DNA of 64,000 bases from Olsenella_K sp050953285 (GCA_050953285.1 JBMNMK010000002.1:372001-436000), one strand, 5' to 3'; shown: positions 43,704-53,009, numbered from the stretch's first letter. The notes: generated by a model from the sequence alone, not told the origin. Numbers and translations: made by a program.

Positions 43704-45971
43704 ATGCAGCTAAGACATGTTTCTCTTGAAGAGATGGAAGCAGAGGCAGCAGCTGTAGGTGTTGAGCTGCCCATAGAGCAGACGGCCGTGTGGGCACGCT
43801 ATCAGAAGAGTATCCCCGGTCGCTCGGAGTGGGCGGCTTTTGTGATAGAGGACGCGGGCGAGCCCAAGGCCTTTGTCAACTTCCTCGACTTTGAGACGCA
43901 TAAGTATCACTACCTGCGCTCCGGTCACGGCCCTGTGTGGATGAGCGCGCCTTCGCCAGAAGATGAGGCCGCCGCTCTCAAGGCCATTTCTGCCTACGTG
44001 CACCAGACCGACCCCAAAATTGTGTTTGTGCGCCTGGCGGTGGCCGCAGAGCTTGAGCTGACCCATGCCGTGCTCTCCACCATTCCGTACAACCAAACCG
44101 TGGTGATAGATCTCACTGGGGGCGATGAGGACGTGCTCTCGCGGTTTAAAACGCGTGGCAGAAGGGATGTCCGCAAGGCGCTGCGGGAGAGCCCGGCTAC
44201 CTATGCGGATGAAACTGAGGCTGCGAGCAGCTCTTTTGCAGAGTACTACGACGTGATTGTAGAGACGGGCAAGCGTGATGGCTTTGAGCCTGCGCCCATC
44301 TCTGACTACGAGGACATGATCCGGCTCCTAGGCCCTGAGCACTGCCGCGTATACGCGGGAAGAATTGACGGCAAGGTGGTCACCTGGTCCATCGTGACAA
44401 TCAACGGCACGCGCGCCACGCGCTACTACGGCGCCTCACGAACAAGCACGCAGCGCGCCCGCGTGACCGACGCCTTGGTCTTTTGGGAATGCCGTGATCT
44501 GGCAACCAACAAGGGGTGTATTGCCTATGACATGATGGGCATCGGCTCTGATTTTGCACCCTCCTTGATGGGGCTCAATGAGTTCAAGTGCAAGTTCTCA
44601 AAAGAGGTGGTGCCGGTAGCTCCTGATAGGGATCTGCCGCTCAAGCCTGCTTTTTATGGCATACTCACCCAGGCGCACGGCTACATTGCGGCGCGCCGCC
44701 AGAAGGCTGCTGAGAAAAAGGAGCGTGAGCTGAGAGAAAAGCCGCGCCAGGATCTTCTTCCCATCATTGTAGGCGGAGACATTGGTGCCTATTCTTTGGG
44801 CGCAGAGATGCATGCGGCCTACCACTGCAAGAGCATCTGCGTGGCTTCTGCTCCCATAGCTGCTATCCAGCACTCAAAGATCTTTGACGTGTTCCATATC
44901 TCTCAAGTCACGGCAGATGAGATCGTGCGCGCCGTGCAAGAGATAGCGGCGGCCAATCCAGACAAAAAGCTTTTCCTGACCGGAAACACCGACGGCATCA
45001 TCTACGTCCTAAACGACGCAAAAGATCGACTGCCAGAAAATGTATTCTATGCGGTTCCGTCAAAAGAAGTGGTCGAGCTCGTGTCAGATAAGGTGCGCTT
45101 CCAGGAGGTTTGCAGCGCCTGCGGCATAGATGTTCCCAAGACGGAGGTGGTGAGCCTGGCGGGGGAGACGTCCGCTTCGCAGCTTGAATTCCCCGTGGTG
45201 GCAAAGCCGGCGATCTCTGCTCACTATGACCACCTCTACGCAAAAGGCTTCAAGAAGGTCTATTTCATGCAGACCCAAGAGGAGCTAGACCAGCTCTGGC
45301 ATGACCTCAAACAGGAGGGCTTCACCGGTGATTTCCTGGTGCAAGAGCTCATAGAAGGCGACGACACCAGCATAGATTGTCTCACCTTCTACGTGGCACA
45401 AGATGGCACGCTTGCCATGTATGGCTCTGCTCAGGTGCTGCTTGAAGACCACGCCCCAACCATGCTGGGCAACCCGGTAGCCATGATCTCTCGCCCCATG
45501 CCTGATGAATGGAAAAAAGTGGAGGCTCTTCTCGCCCACTTGGAAGAGATGGGCTACCCCTATCGCGGCTTCTGCAACTTTGATACCAAGCGAGATCCCA
45601 AAACGGGCAAGGTCATCTTCATGGACATGAACCCGCGCATTGGGCGTGGTTCGTATTACAACATTGCGGGCGGTATCAACCCCATGCGCTGCTGCGTAGA
45701 GGACGTGGTGGATCACAAGAAGCCCAAGGCGGTCAAGATTTACGACAAAGGCCTCTTTACCGTGGTGCCGCTGGCGCTGCTCAAGAACTACCTCACCGGA
45801 GAGCTGCTCCAAGAGGTGGAGGAGCTTGAAGCGGGCGATAAGGTCTTTGACCCGCAGCGATATGCGGCGGACGACGACATCTTCCACAAGATTGCCGTCG
45901 AGCTGACCGAGAAAAACCAGGTGCGCAAGTTTGCCACCTACTATCCCAAAGCTACCAAAACGTCGTTTTAA
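43704..45971 (+). CDS. FemX-type peptidoglycan bridge enzyme fused to an ATP-grasp ligase
   Basis: The 755-residue protein joins two enzymes. Residues 1 to about 330 are a FemABX domain with paired GNAT-like folds (LPIEQTAVWARYQKS, the basic motif FKTRGRRDVRKAL, RYYGASRTSTQRA, YDMMGIGSDF), which normally adds amino acids from tRNA to lipid II or the UDP-precursor. After a charged linker (331-350), residues about 351-755 are an ATP-grasp ligase (IIVGGDIGAYSLG, PVVAKPAIS, FLVQELIEGDDTS, metal site MDMNPRIGRGSYYN), like D-aspartate ligases and other carboxylate-amine ligases. The ATG at 43704 follows GGAGG. The neighbours murJ and an aspartate racemase fit cell-wall bridge synthesis. The substrates are inferred. 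Confidence 0.85.
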   Translation: MQLRHVSLEEMEAEAAAVGVELPIEQTAVWARYQKSIPGRSEWAAFVIEDAGEPKAFVNFLDFETHKYHYLRSGHGPVWMSAPSPEDEAAALKAISAYVHQTDPKIVFVRLAVAAELELTHAVLSTIPYNQTVVIDLTGGDEDVLSRFKTRGRRDVRKALRESPATYADETEAASSSFAEYYDVIVETGKRDGFEPAPISDYEDMIRLLGPEHCRVYAGRIDGKVVTWSIVTINGTRATRYYGASRTSTQRARVTDALVFWECRDLATNKGCIAYDMMGIGSDFAPSLMGLNEFKCKFSKEVVPVAPDRDLPLKPAFYGILTQAHGYIAARRQKAAEKKERELREKPRQDLLPIIVGGDIGAYSLGAEMHAAYHCKSICVASAPIAAIQHSKIFDVFHISQVTADEIVRAVQEIAAANPDKKLFLTGNTDGIIYVLNDAKDRLPENVFYAVPSKEVVELVSDKVRFQEVCSACGIDVPKTEVVSLAGETSASQLEFPVVAKPAISAHYDHLYAKGFKKVYFMQTQEELDQLWHDLKQEGFTGDFLVQELIEGDDTSIDCLTFYVAQDGTLAMYGSAQVLLEDHAPTMLGNPVAMISRPMPDEWKKVEALLAHLEEMGYPYRGFCNFDTKRDPKTGKVIFMDMNPRIGRGSYYNIAGGINPMRCCVEDVVDHKKPKAVKIYDKGLFTVVPLALLKNYLTGELLQEVEELEAGDKVFDPQRYAADDDIFHKIAVELTEKNQVRKFATYYPKATKTSF

Positions 45972-45982
45972 GAGCTGTGTCG

Positions 45983-47977
45983 ATGAGCCGCAAAACGCCA
46001 GGATATGAGCCAGATATTGCAACGGATATTGCCGCGCCTCTGCCTGAGGCGCAAGGTCTGCTGTCTTTGGCAGAACAGGTTGACCAGGTGCCAACCGATC
46101 CTGGCTGCTACCTCTGGAAAGACGCAAAAGATGAGGTCATCTACGTCGGCAAGGCCAAAAACCTCCGCGCGCGTATGCGCCAGTACACGACCCTTGCAGA
46201 TGACCGCGCCAAGATTCCCCTCATGATGCAGATCGTGCGCTCCTTTGACTACATAGTTGTCAACAGTGAGCACGAGGCCTTAGTCTTGGAGCGCAACCTC
46301 ATCGAGCAGTACCATCCGTACTTCAACGTAGATTTCAAGGACGATAAGAGCTATCCCTACATAGCCATCACCAAAAGCGATGTCTTCCCCGCAATCAAAT
46401 ACACGCGAGAAAAGCATCGCAAAGGCACGCGCTACTTTGGTCCGTATACCGATGCCCGCGCCGCGCGCGCCACCATAGATACGCTGCGCAAAGTCATTCC
46501 CATCTGCACCGCAACGTGCCCACAGTGGAAGCGCGTGAAGCGCATGCTTGAGAAAGACCCTGACCAGGCAGCCGTAGCCAACATGCTTCTGGCAGAAAAT
46601 GGCCGGCCCTGCTTTGACTTTCATGTGGGCAAAGGGGCAGGGGTCTGCGTGGGTGCCATCACGCCCGACGAATACGCGCGTCACGTCAGCCAGGTCGAGC
46701 GCTTCTTGTCCGGCAAGCGGCAAGAGGTGGTATCTGAGCTCGAATTTCAAATGGACGAGGCCGCCCAGGAACTTGAGTTTGAGCGGGCGGGGCGCATCAA
46801 GCGCCGCCTGGACGCCATAGGGGCGCTTGAGGACAAGCAGCAGGTGGTGTTCTCGTCTTCGGTGAGCATTGATCTTATCGGCTTCTTCCGTGAAGAGACC
46901 ATATCTGCTGCCTGCGTTTTTGTGGTGCGAGAAGGCCGCGTCATCCGCTCCAGTGAGTTCATCTTGAACAAGGGCAACGATATAGATGAGCTGGAGCTTG
47001 AGGAGGGCTTTCTCAAGCGCTACTACGATGAGACGGCCGATATTCCCCAAGAGGTTGATCTCATGATTGACCTGCCCGATGTAGACGTGGTTGCCGCATG
47101 GCTCCAGGAAAAACGCGGCCAGCGCGTCAGCATTCACCGTCCTCAGCGGGGCGAGAAACTCCATCTTCTTGAAATGGCGGCGGCTAATGCGCGCCATGCC
47201 CTCAACCGCTACATGGTTCGCACGGGCTATGCGGATGACAGGACCAACCAGGCGCTTCTGCAGCTGGAGAGCGCACTTGCCTTAGAGAGCGCTCCCATGC
47301 GCATTGAGTGCTTTGACATCTCGACGCTCCATGGGCACTTCACCGTGGCTTCCATGGTGGTCTTTACCAACGGAAGGCCTGATAAATCACAGTATCGGCG
47401 CTTCAAGATTCAGACACCGCTTGAAGAGGCAAACGACTTTGTGTCAATGAGCGAGGTCTTGTCTCGCCGCTATGGACCTAAGACCATGGCGGATGAGCGC
47501 TTTGGTAAAAGGCCGGATCTCCTGGTCCTAGACGGCGGAAAACCGCAGTTAAGTGCCGCTATGGCACAGCTTGACAAGCTGGGTTTGGACATACCGTGCT
47601 GCGGTTTGGCAAAAAGCGATGAGGAAGTTTTTGTGCCGTGGGACGAGACACCCATCGTGCTGCCCTCGGGTTCTGCCTCGCTCTACCTCATCAAGCAGGT
47701 GAGAGATGAATCGCACCGCTTTGCTATCACTTTCCATCGTGAGCTGCGCGATAAGGCCATGACCATATCGGTGTTAGATGACATTCCAGGTATTGGGCCT
47801 GGCCGCAAAAAAGAGCTGCTCAAGCACTTTGGCTCACTCAAGCGTCTGCGTGAGGCCTCCCTGGAAGAGATCGCCAGCGTAAAAGGCATTTCCCCCGATC
47901 TTGCGCGCGCGGTTTTTATAACTTTAGAAGACTGGGACAAGCAGCGCGATGAACTCCGCGCTCTCCTAGACGACTAA
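45983..47977 (+). CDS. uvrC: UvrABC system protein C
   Basis: UvrC makes the two incisions in excision repair. The 664-residue protein has the GIY-YIG domain near the start (PTDPGCYLWKD, VIYVGKAKNLRARMRQY), a central UVR motif (QELEFERAGRIKRRLDAI) that binds UvrB, the RNase H-like nuclease domain (IECFDISTLHG, LLVLDGGKPQL), and a C-terminal helix-hairpin-helix pair (IPGIGPGRKKELLKHF). The ATG at 45983 is taken as start; a GTG two codons earlier is the alternative. It lies 11 bases after the FemX fusion gene, probably on the same transcript. Confidence 0.96.
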   Translation: MSRKTPGYEPDIATDIAAPLPEAQGLLSLAEQVDQVPTDPGCYLWKDAKDEVIYVGKAKNLRARMRQYTTLADDRAKIPLMMQIVRSFDYIVVNSEHEALVLERNLIEQYHPYFNVDFKDDKSYPYIAITKSDVFPAIKYTREKHRKGTRYFGPYTDARAARATIDTLRKVIPICTATCPQWKRVKRMLEKDPDQAAVANMLLAENGRPCFDFHVGKGAGVCVGAITPDEYARHVSQVERFLSGKRQEVVSELEFQMDEAAQELEFERAGRIKRRLDAIGALEDKQQVVFSSSVSIDLIGFFREETISAACVFVVREGRVIRSSEFILNKGNDIDELELEEGFLKRYYDETADIPQEVDLMIDLPDVDVVAAWLQEKRGQRVSIHRPQRGEKLHLLEMAAANARHALNRYMVRTGYADDRTNQALLQLESALALESAPMRIECFDISTLHGHFTVASMVVFTNGRPDKSQYRRFKIQTPLEEANDFVSMSEVLSRRYGPKTMADERFGKRPDLLVLDGGKPQLSAAMAQLDKLGLDIPCCGLAKSDEEVFVPWDETPIVLPSGSASLYLIKQVRDESHRFAITFHRELRDKAMTISVLDDIPGIGPGRKKELLKHFGSLKRLREASLEEIASVKGISPDLARAVFITLEDWDKQRDELRALLDD

Positions 47978-48065
47978 ATGTTATAGTGATATTCAGAAAA
48001 GTAGCCATTTCTTTCAGGAAGTAGTCTGTCAAGTACCGTATAACCGCCCAGACATTACGTTGAGC

Positions 48066-48103
48066 GAAAGCGGCTTTCATTAATGTTATGACATAAATAG
48101 TCT
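48066..48103 (+). promoter_or_regulatory. Candidate operator and promoter of the second Dpp importer
   Basis: A perfect dyad GAAAGC-G-GCTTTC (48066-48078) is followed by the 11-base palindrome TTATGACATAA (48086-48096) and a -10-like TAGTCT (48098-48103). The first dyad overlaps where a -35 box would lie. Confidence 0.4.
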
Positions 48104-48202
48104 GAAGTGGAGAGAAAGCTGAAGAGCTTGATCGTAGTTCTTCTCCACGTCTCACACGTAAGTTAAGCGCGTATGCAAGTCTCGTCGAATTGGGGGATCA
48201 TT

Positions 48203-49813
48203 ATGAAAGACCTGAACCTGTCACGTCGCTCTTTCCTCGGTCTCGCTGGTACTTCTGCGGCCGCCAGCCTTGCACTTGCTGGCTGCGGCGGTGGCTCTAG
48301 CTCGAGCAGCAGTGATTCTAGTAGCTCTTCTACCGGTGGCACCGCTGGTGGCGGCACCATCACTGCTGGAACTGCTTACTCTACACAAAACTACAACCCG
48401 TCCAACACCTCGTCCGCTTTGGCACTGGGTACCAACTGGCACGTGGTAGAGGGTCTTTATGGCCTGGATTACCATGACTACAGCACGCGTGCTGAGCTTG
48501 CTGCAGGAGATCCTGTTGAGGTTGATGAGACCACCTATGAGGTTACGCTCCGCGATGGCGCTAAGTTCTCTGATGGCAATGCTGTGACGCCTGAGGACGT
48601 TATTGAGTCCTTCAATCGCGCAACGGAGGAGGGCAACATCTACGTTTCCATGCTTGCCCCCATTGCTTCCATTGAGAAGAAGGACGACAAGACCCTCACC
48701 ATCAAGACTACCGTTCCTAAGTTCTCGCTTCTAAAGGATCGTCTTGCTATTGTGCGCGTGGTTCCTGCATCTTCCACCAAAGATGACATGACCGCAAAGC
48801 CTATTGGTTCAGGTCCTTGGATGTATGACACCATTTCTGACAATGCTGTTGACCTGGTGCCCAATCCTGAGTACAACGGTTCTCTGAAGCCCAAAGATGC
48901 CAAGATTCATTATGATGTCTTGAAGGATGCAACCGCTCGTGTTATGGCGCAGCAGGAGGGTTCCACGCTCGTTATGGAGATGGTTACCGCTGATGCTGTT
49001 TCTCAACTTGAGAGCGCAGGCTGCTCCATTGATACCGTTGATGGTTTTGGTACGCGCTTCTTAATGTTTGACGTTGCCAAAGCGCCTTGGGATGATGTTC
49101 GTGTGCGCCAGGCAGTTATGTATGCCCTCAACTATGACCAGATGATCCAAAATGCACTCGCTGGTATGGCAAAAGCTCCTACGTGCTACCTGCCTCAGTC
49201 TTTTGCTAACTACCACAAAGCATCCACGGTCTATACCTATGACGTGGAGAAGGCAAAGAGCCTCATTGCAGAGGCAGGCATCACTCCTGGAGACATTGAG
49301 CTTCGTACGACAGACAATGAACAAGTAGTTGCTATGGCAACTGAGGTCAAGAATAATCTTGATGCCCTTGGTTTCAACACCACCATCAAGACAGATACCT
49401 CCGCCGCCACCTACGCAGCAATTGACCAGGGCGAGAACTCCTATGATCTTCTGTTGGCACCTGGTGATCCTTCTTGCTTCGGTGCAGATCCTGACCTGCT
49501 GATGAACTGGTGGTATGGTAATAACTCTTGGATGAATACGCGTTGCCCCTGGAGCGGGTCTGACGAGTATAAGCAGCTCCATGAGCTCATGGATCAGGCG
49601 CTGGGGCAGTCTGGCTCTGAGCAGCAGGAGACATGGAACAAGTGCTTTGACCTGATCGCAGAAAACGTACCTCTGTATCCAGTCCTTCAGGTTCAGACGA
49701 CGACAGCTTCTTGGCGTGATAATGCAAACGCCAACGGAACCAAGATTGATGGTTTCTCTGGCATTGGCACCACGGGTCTTTATTTCCTTGATTCCAACAC
49801 GGTAAGCGCATAA
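48203..49813 (+). CDS. ABC transporter substrate-binding lipoprotein (family 5), probably for sialic acid
   Basis: The 536-residue receptor has a twin-arginine signal (LSRRSFLGLA), a lipobox ending LALAGC, and a Gly/Ser-rich linker. Its family-5 core shows LRDGAKFSDGNAVTPEDVIES and DVRVRQAVMYALNYDQM. Family-5 receptors bind peptides, nickel, haem or sugars; some, such as the SatA-type proteins, bind sialic acid. The transporter genes and then nanA, nanK and nanE follow, so sialic acid is the favoured ligand by context. The ATG at 48203 follows GGGGGA. A terminator separates it from the permease gene. Confidence 0.85.
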   Translation: MKDLNLSRRSFLGLAGTSAAASLALAGCGGGSSSSSSDSSSSSTGGTAGGGTITAGTAYSTQNYNPSNTSSALALGTNWHVVEGLYGLDYHDYSTRAELAAGDPVEVDETTYEVTLRDGAKFSDGNAVTPEDVIESFNRATEEGNIYVSMLAPIASIEKKDDKTLTIKTTVPKFSLLKDRLAIVRVVPASSTKDDMTAKPIGSGPWMYDTISDNAVDLVPNPEYNGSLKPKDAKIHYDVLKDATARVMAQQEGSTLVMEMVTADAVSQLESAGCSIDTVDGFGTRFLMFDVAKAPWDDVRVRQAVMYALNYDQMIQNALAGMAKAPTCYLPQSFANYHKASTVYTYDVEKAKSLIAEAGITPGDIELRTTDNEQVVAMATEVKNNLDALGFNTTIKTDTSAATYAAIDQGENSYDLLLAPGDPSCFGADPDLLMNWWYGNNSWMNTRCPWSGSDEYKQLHELMDQALGQSGSEQQETWNKCFDLIAENVPLYPVLQVQTTTASWRDNANANGTKIDGFSGIGTTGLYFLDSNTVSA

Positions 49814-49823
49814 TGATCTAGCG

Positions 49824-49853
49824 GAGGGCGGATACTACGTGTCCGCCCTCTTT
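49824..49853 (+). terminator. Terminator/attenuator between receptor and permease genes
   Basis: GAGGGCGGA (49824-49832) and TCCGCCCTC (49842-49850) form a perfect 9-bp stem followed by TTTAT. It would let the receptor be made in excess over the membrane subunits. Confidence 0.75.
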
Positions 49854-49926
49854 ATGTAGCGAGACCATTCTAAACTCGTATAGCGTTTCAAGGCCTTCAC
49901 GCACTTGACTTAGCTTTGCAATGTAA

Positions 49927-49958
49927 GCCCGAGTAGACTGAAGTGGTCATGCTCGGGC
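49927..49958 (+). other. Hairpin upstream of the permease gene
   Basis: GCCCGAG and CTCGGGC form a 7-bp stem. The loop holds TAGACTGAAGTGG (49934-49946), nearly the same as TAGTCTGAAGTGG at 48098-48110 before the receptor gene. This may be a second promoter -10 region or a regulatory site. Confidence 0.4.
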
Positions 49959-50010
49959 AAATGCATTGAAGTATTTGTTATATCAAACACGTTGAGGAGA
50001 GGAGAGGAAC

Positions 50011-50967
50011 GTGAATAACCTACTGCGTCTTGTTGGTCGCCGTCTCGTTGCATTGCCAATCATGGCTTTGGGCGTGACGATCCTGGTCTTTGTGCTCATG
50101 TCTTTTTCGCATGTAGACCCAGCCTATAATGCGCTTGGTGAATCCGCTACTCCAGAAGCAGTTGCTCAATACCACGAGGAGCATGGCTTAGATGATCCCC
50201 TGCCAGCTCGTTATGTCCGTTATATGGGCGGGTTGCTCCACGGTGATCTTGGTTCATATGGTGCTGCTAATTACTCGGTGGGGGAGAGAATCAGTAGAGC
50301 CCTTCCAGTCACCATGCAGTTGACATTCATCGGTCTTTTCCTCGGTGCTATTGTTGCATTCATACTGGGCGTGCTGGCTGCACTCTATAGAGACCGTTGG
50401 CCAGACCAAGTTATCCGCGTGCTTTCCATTGCAGGGATAGCCACCCCTTCATTTTGGTTAGCTGTACTTTTGATCTTGCTGTTCTCGTCTTATATGCATG
50501 CACTTCCTGCATCCGGCGCCTTGCCAAGCTTTACCGCCAACCCAGGTGGCTATCTGGCGCGCATGCTGATGCCCTGCATTGCATTGGCATTCCCCTTAAC
50601 TGGTCAGATGACACGCATTGTGCGTACCGCTATGGTGGAGGAGCTTGATAAGGATTACGTACGCACAGCAAAAGGTGGCGGCCTTCCCAGCAGCGTCATT
50701 GTCGGGCGCAATGTACTGCGCAACGCCCTTATCACGCCTGTTACCACCTTGGGCCTAAAGATAGGTTATCTCATGGGTGGTGCTGTCGTCATTGAGGTAA
50801 TCTTCAATCTTCCCGGCATGGGAACAGCCATTCTTGAGGGCATCCAGGGCAATGAGACCATGCTTGTTCAGGGCGTAGTCATCGTTGTTGCTCTGTCCTT
50901 TATCATCATCAACATCGTGGTTGATATGCTCTACATCCTCATCAACCCGCGCATAAGGACGGTGTAG
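50011..50967 (+). CDS. ABC transporter permease, DppB type (second importer)
   Basis: This 318-residue inner-membrane permease has about six helices, the N-terminal LVGRRLVALPIMALGVTILVF helix, the coupling loop RTAKGGGLPSSVIVGRNVLRNAL, and the end NPRIRTV. It begins with GTG at 50011 after GGAGAGGAGAGGAAC. It is followed after two bases by the fused permease-ATPase gene. The operon context with nan genes suggests sialic acid, though peptide transport cannot be excluded. Confidence 0.92.
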   Translation: MNNLLRLVGRRLVALPIMALGVTILVFVLMSFSHVDPAYNALGESATPEAVAQYHEEHGLDDPLPARYVRYMGGLLHGDLGSYGAANYSVGERISRALPVTMQLTFIGLFLGAIVAFILGVLAALYRDRWPDQVIRVLSIAGIATPSFWLAVLLILLFSSYMHALPASGALPSFTANPGGYLARMLMPCIALAFPLTGQMTRIVRTAMVEELDKDYVRTAKGGGLPSSVIVGRNVLRNALITPVTTLGLKIGYLMGGAVVIEVIFNLPGMGTAILEGIQGNETMLVQGVVIVVALSFIIINIVVDMLYILINPRIRTV

Positions 50968-50969
50968 CC

Positions 50970-53009
50970 ATGATTACGCAGAGAAAGGAACAGGCAGAAC
51001 AGCTTGAGCAGGCTGCAGCAAAAGGTGCCAAGTTTGGTGGTCTCAAGAAGATGAGCGCCAGCTCCAAGATTGCCCTGTGTTTGCTCATCGTTGTGGTACT
51101 GCTTTCTATTTTTGCGGCTCTTATCGCCCCGCATAATCCAACGGACATCTTCATGGCGCGTCAAGCACCTGGTAACGGCTTTTTGTTTGGTACAGACGAT
51201 AAGGGTCGTGACATCTTGTCACGCATGCTCTACGGCGGCCGTTATTCATTGGTCATTGGTTTTGGCTCAGTTTTGTTTGCCTTGGTATTTGGCTCTATCG
51301 TGGGTGCTCTGGCAGCTGTTTCTCGCAAGGCTGTTTCAGAGGTCATCATGCGAATATTGGACATCATCATGTCCTTCCCTGGTATCGCTTTGGCTGCCGT
51401 GTTTGTAACCATCCTCGGTAACTCCGTACCTTCCATCATCTTCTCAATTGGTTTTATGTACACGCCGCAAATTGCACGCATTGTGCGGGCAAACATTGTG
51501 TCGGAGTATGGTGAGGACTACGTGAGGGCAGTCATTGTTTCGGGTGCTCGTGCGCCGTGGATCTTATGGCGCCACGTACTGCGTAACTGCATTGCACCCA
51601 TCATGGTCTTCACGGTTACGCTGGTTGCAGACGCCATCATCTTTGAGGCATCTTTAACCTTCATTGGTGCTGGCATCACTGAACCAACGCCGACCTGGGG
51701 TAACATCCTTGCAGATGCCCGTGCGGGCGTTCTTGCTGGCCGTTGGTGGCAGGCACTGTTCCCCGGTATCGCCATTATGCTCACCTGTTTGGCGCTCAAT
51801 ATCTTGGCTGAGGGCTTGACAGATGCAATGGCAGCGGCGCCAGGTGCTCCTGTGTCTTCTGAGAACTCCGAGTCTCGCCGCAAAGATGATATCTTGGCAT
51901 CCGACCCTGTGCGTGCTTATGCAGAGCAGGCCGCTTCTCTTGAGCGTCGCCTTGCAGACCTACGTGCCGTTGAGCTTAAGCGCACGGATAGGCATGTGCC
52001 GGACTTCGATGTAGAGCCTATCTTGCAGGTGAAAGATCTCTGCATCAGCTTTGAGTCCCACGGTGATACCAAGGTAGTGCAAAACGTCAGCTTTGATGTT
52101 CGTCCTGGCCAGTGCATGGCTCTTGTCGGCGAATCTGGCTGTGGCAAGTCCATCACCACCAAGACCATCATGAACCTTACGGATCCCAAAGAGACCATCA
52201 CCGGTCAGGTGCTCTACAAGGGTCAAGACCTGCTCAAGCTCACCTCAGAGCAGCATCGTAAGCTCCTGGGCACAGAGCTCGCTATGGTCTATCAAGATGC
52301 CCTCTCCTCGCTCAACCCCTCTATGCTGATTTCTGCTCAAATGAAGCAGCTCACCAGCCGCGGTGGAACGAGAAGTGCCGAGGAGCTCTTGGAGCTTGTC
52401 GGTCTCGACCCCAAGCGCACCCTTGAGTCCTATCCGCACGAGCTTTCTGGCGGTCAGCGCCAGCGCGTTTTGATTGCAATGGCACTTACCCGTGATCCTT
52501 CCTTGGTCATCTGTGATGAACCCACTACGGCTCTTGATGTGACCGTCCAGAAGCAGGTTATCAAACTGTTGAATGACCTCCAGGCAAAGTTGGGCTTTGC
52601 TATGATCTTTGTGTCCCATGACCTTGCACTGGTGGCAGAGGTGGCTTCAGAGATCACCGTTATGTACGCAGGACAGATTGTGGAGCAAGCTCCTACCAAA
52701 GAGCTGCTTACTAACCCCATCCACGAATACACCCGTGGTCTTCTTGGCTCTGTACTCTCCATTGAAGAGGGCGCCAAGGATGGCACACGCCTGCATCAGG
52801 TTCCTGGCTCTGTCCCGTCCCCAGAGGACTTCCCTAAAGGCGACAGGTTTACGCCGCGCTCCAGCCATCCCACCATTGGTCTGGACACCTTGCCTATCTT
52901 GAAGACAGTTCCTACCAACGAGCATCATCGTTTCTCCGAGTTGCCAGATAATTATCTCAAGGAGAACGGTCTGACCCCGTATCTGGACACCCTCGCAAAG
53001 GAGGCATAG
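50970..53009 (+). CDS. Fused ABC transporter permease-ATPase (DppC-DppD)
   Basis: One 679-residue chain contains a DppC permease (residues 1 to about 285: NGFLFGTDDKGRDILSRMLYGG, EAA loop VRAVIVSGARAPWILWRHVLRNC), a charged linker (about 290-345), and a DppD ATPase. The ATPase starts near residue 347, with Walker A GESGCGKS near 387, signature LSGGQRQR near 491 and Walker B LVICDEPTTALD. The C-terminal DppD extension has lost the cysteine pair: the position reads GDRFTPRSS instead of CPFxPRC. The fusion fixes a one-to-one ratio of this pair. Start at ATG 50970. Confidence 0.93.
   Translation: MITQRKEQAEQLEQAAAKGAKFGGLKKMSASSKIALCLLIVVVLLSIFAALIAPHNPTDIFMARQAPGNGFLFGTDDKGRDILSRMLYGGRYSLVIGFGSVLFALVFGSIVGALAAVSRKAVSEVIMRILDIIMSFPGIALAAVFVTILGNSVPSIIFSIGFMYTPQIARIVRANIVSEYGEDYVRAVIVSGARAPWILWRHVLRNCIAPIMVFTVTLVADAIIFEASLTFIGAGITEPTPTWGNILADARAGVLAGRWWQALFPGIAIMLTCLALNILAEGLTDAMAAAPGAPVSSENSESRRKDDILASDPVRAYAEQAASLERRLADLRAVELKRTDRHVPDFDVEPILQVKDLCISFESHGDTKVVQNVSFDVRPGQCMALVGESGCGKSITTKTIMNLTDPKETITGQVLYKGQDLLKLTSEQHRKLLGTELAMVYQDALSSLNPSMLISAQMKQLTSRGGTRSAEELLELVGLDPKRTLESYPHELSGGQRQRVLIAMALTRDPSLVICDEPTTALDVTVQKQVIKLLNDLQAKLGFAMIFVSHDLALVAEVASEITVMYAGQIVEQAPTKELLTNPIHEYTRGLLGSVLSIEEGAKDGTRLHQVPGSVPSPEDFPKGDRFTPRSSHPTIGLDTLPILKTVPTNEHHRFSELPDNYLKENGLTPYLDTLAKEA

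Noticed and set aside
45285..46127. Minus-strand open frame across the FemX fusion gene end
   Set aside because: Antisense to the ATP-grasp domain and the start of uvrC; no motif.
46280..47197. Minus-strand open frame of 305 codons inside uvrC
   Set aside because: Shadow of uvrC; no independent evidence of coding.
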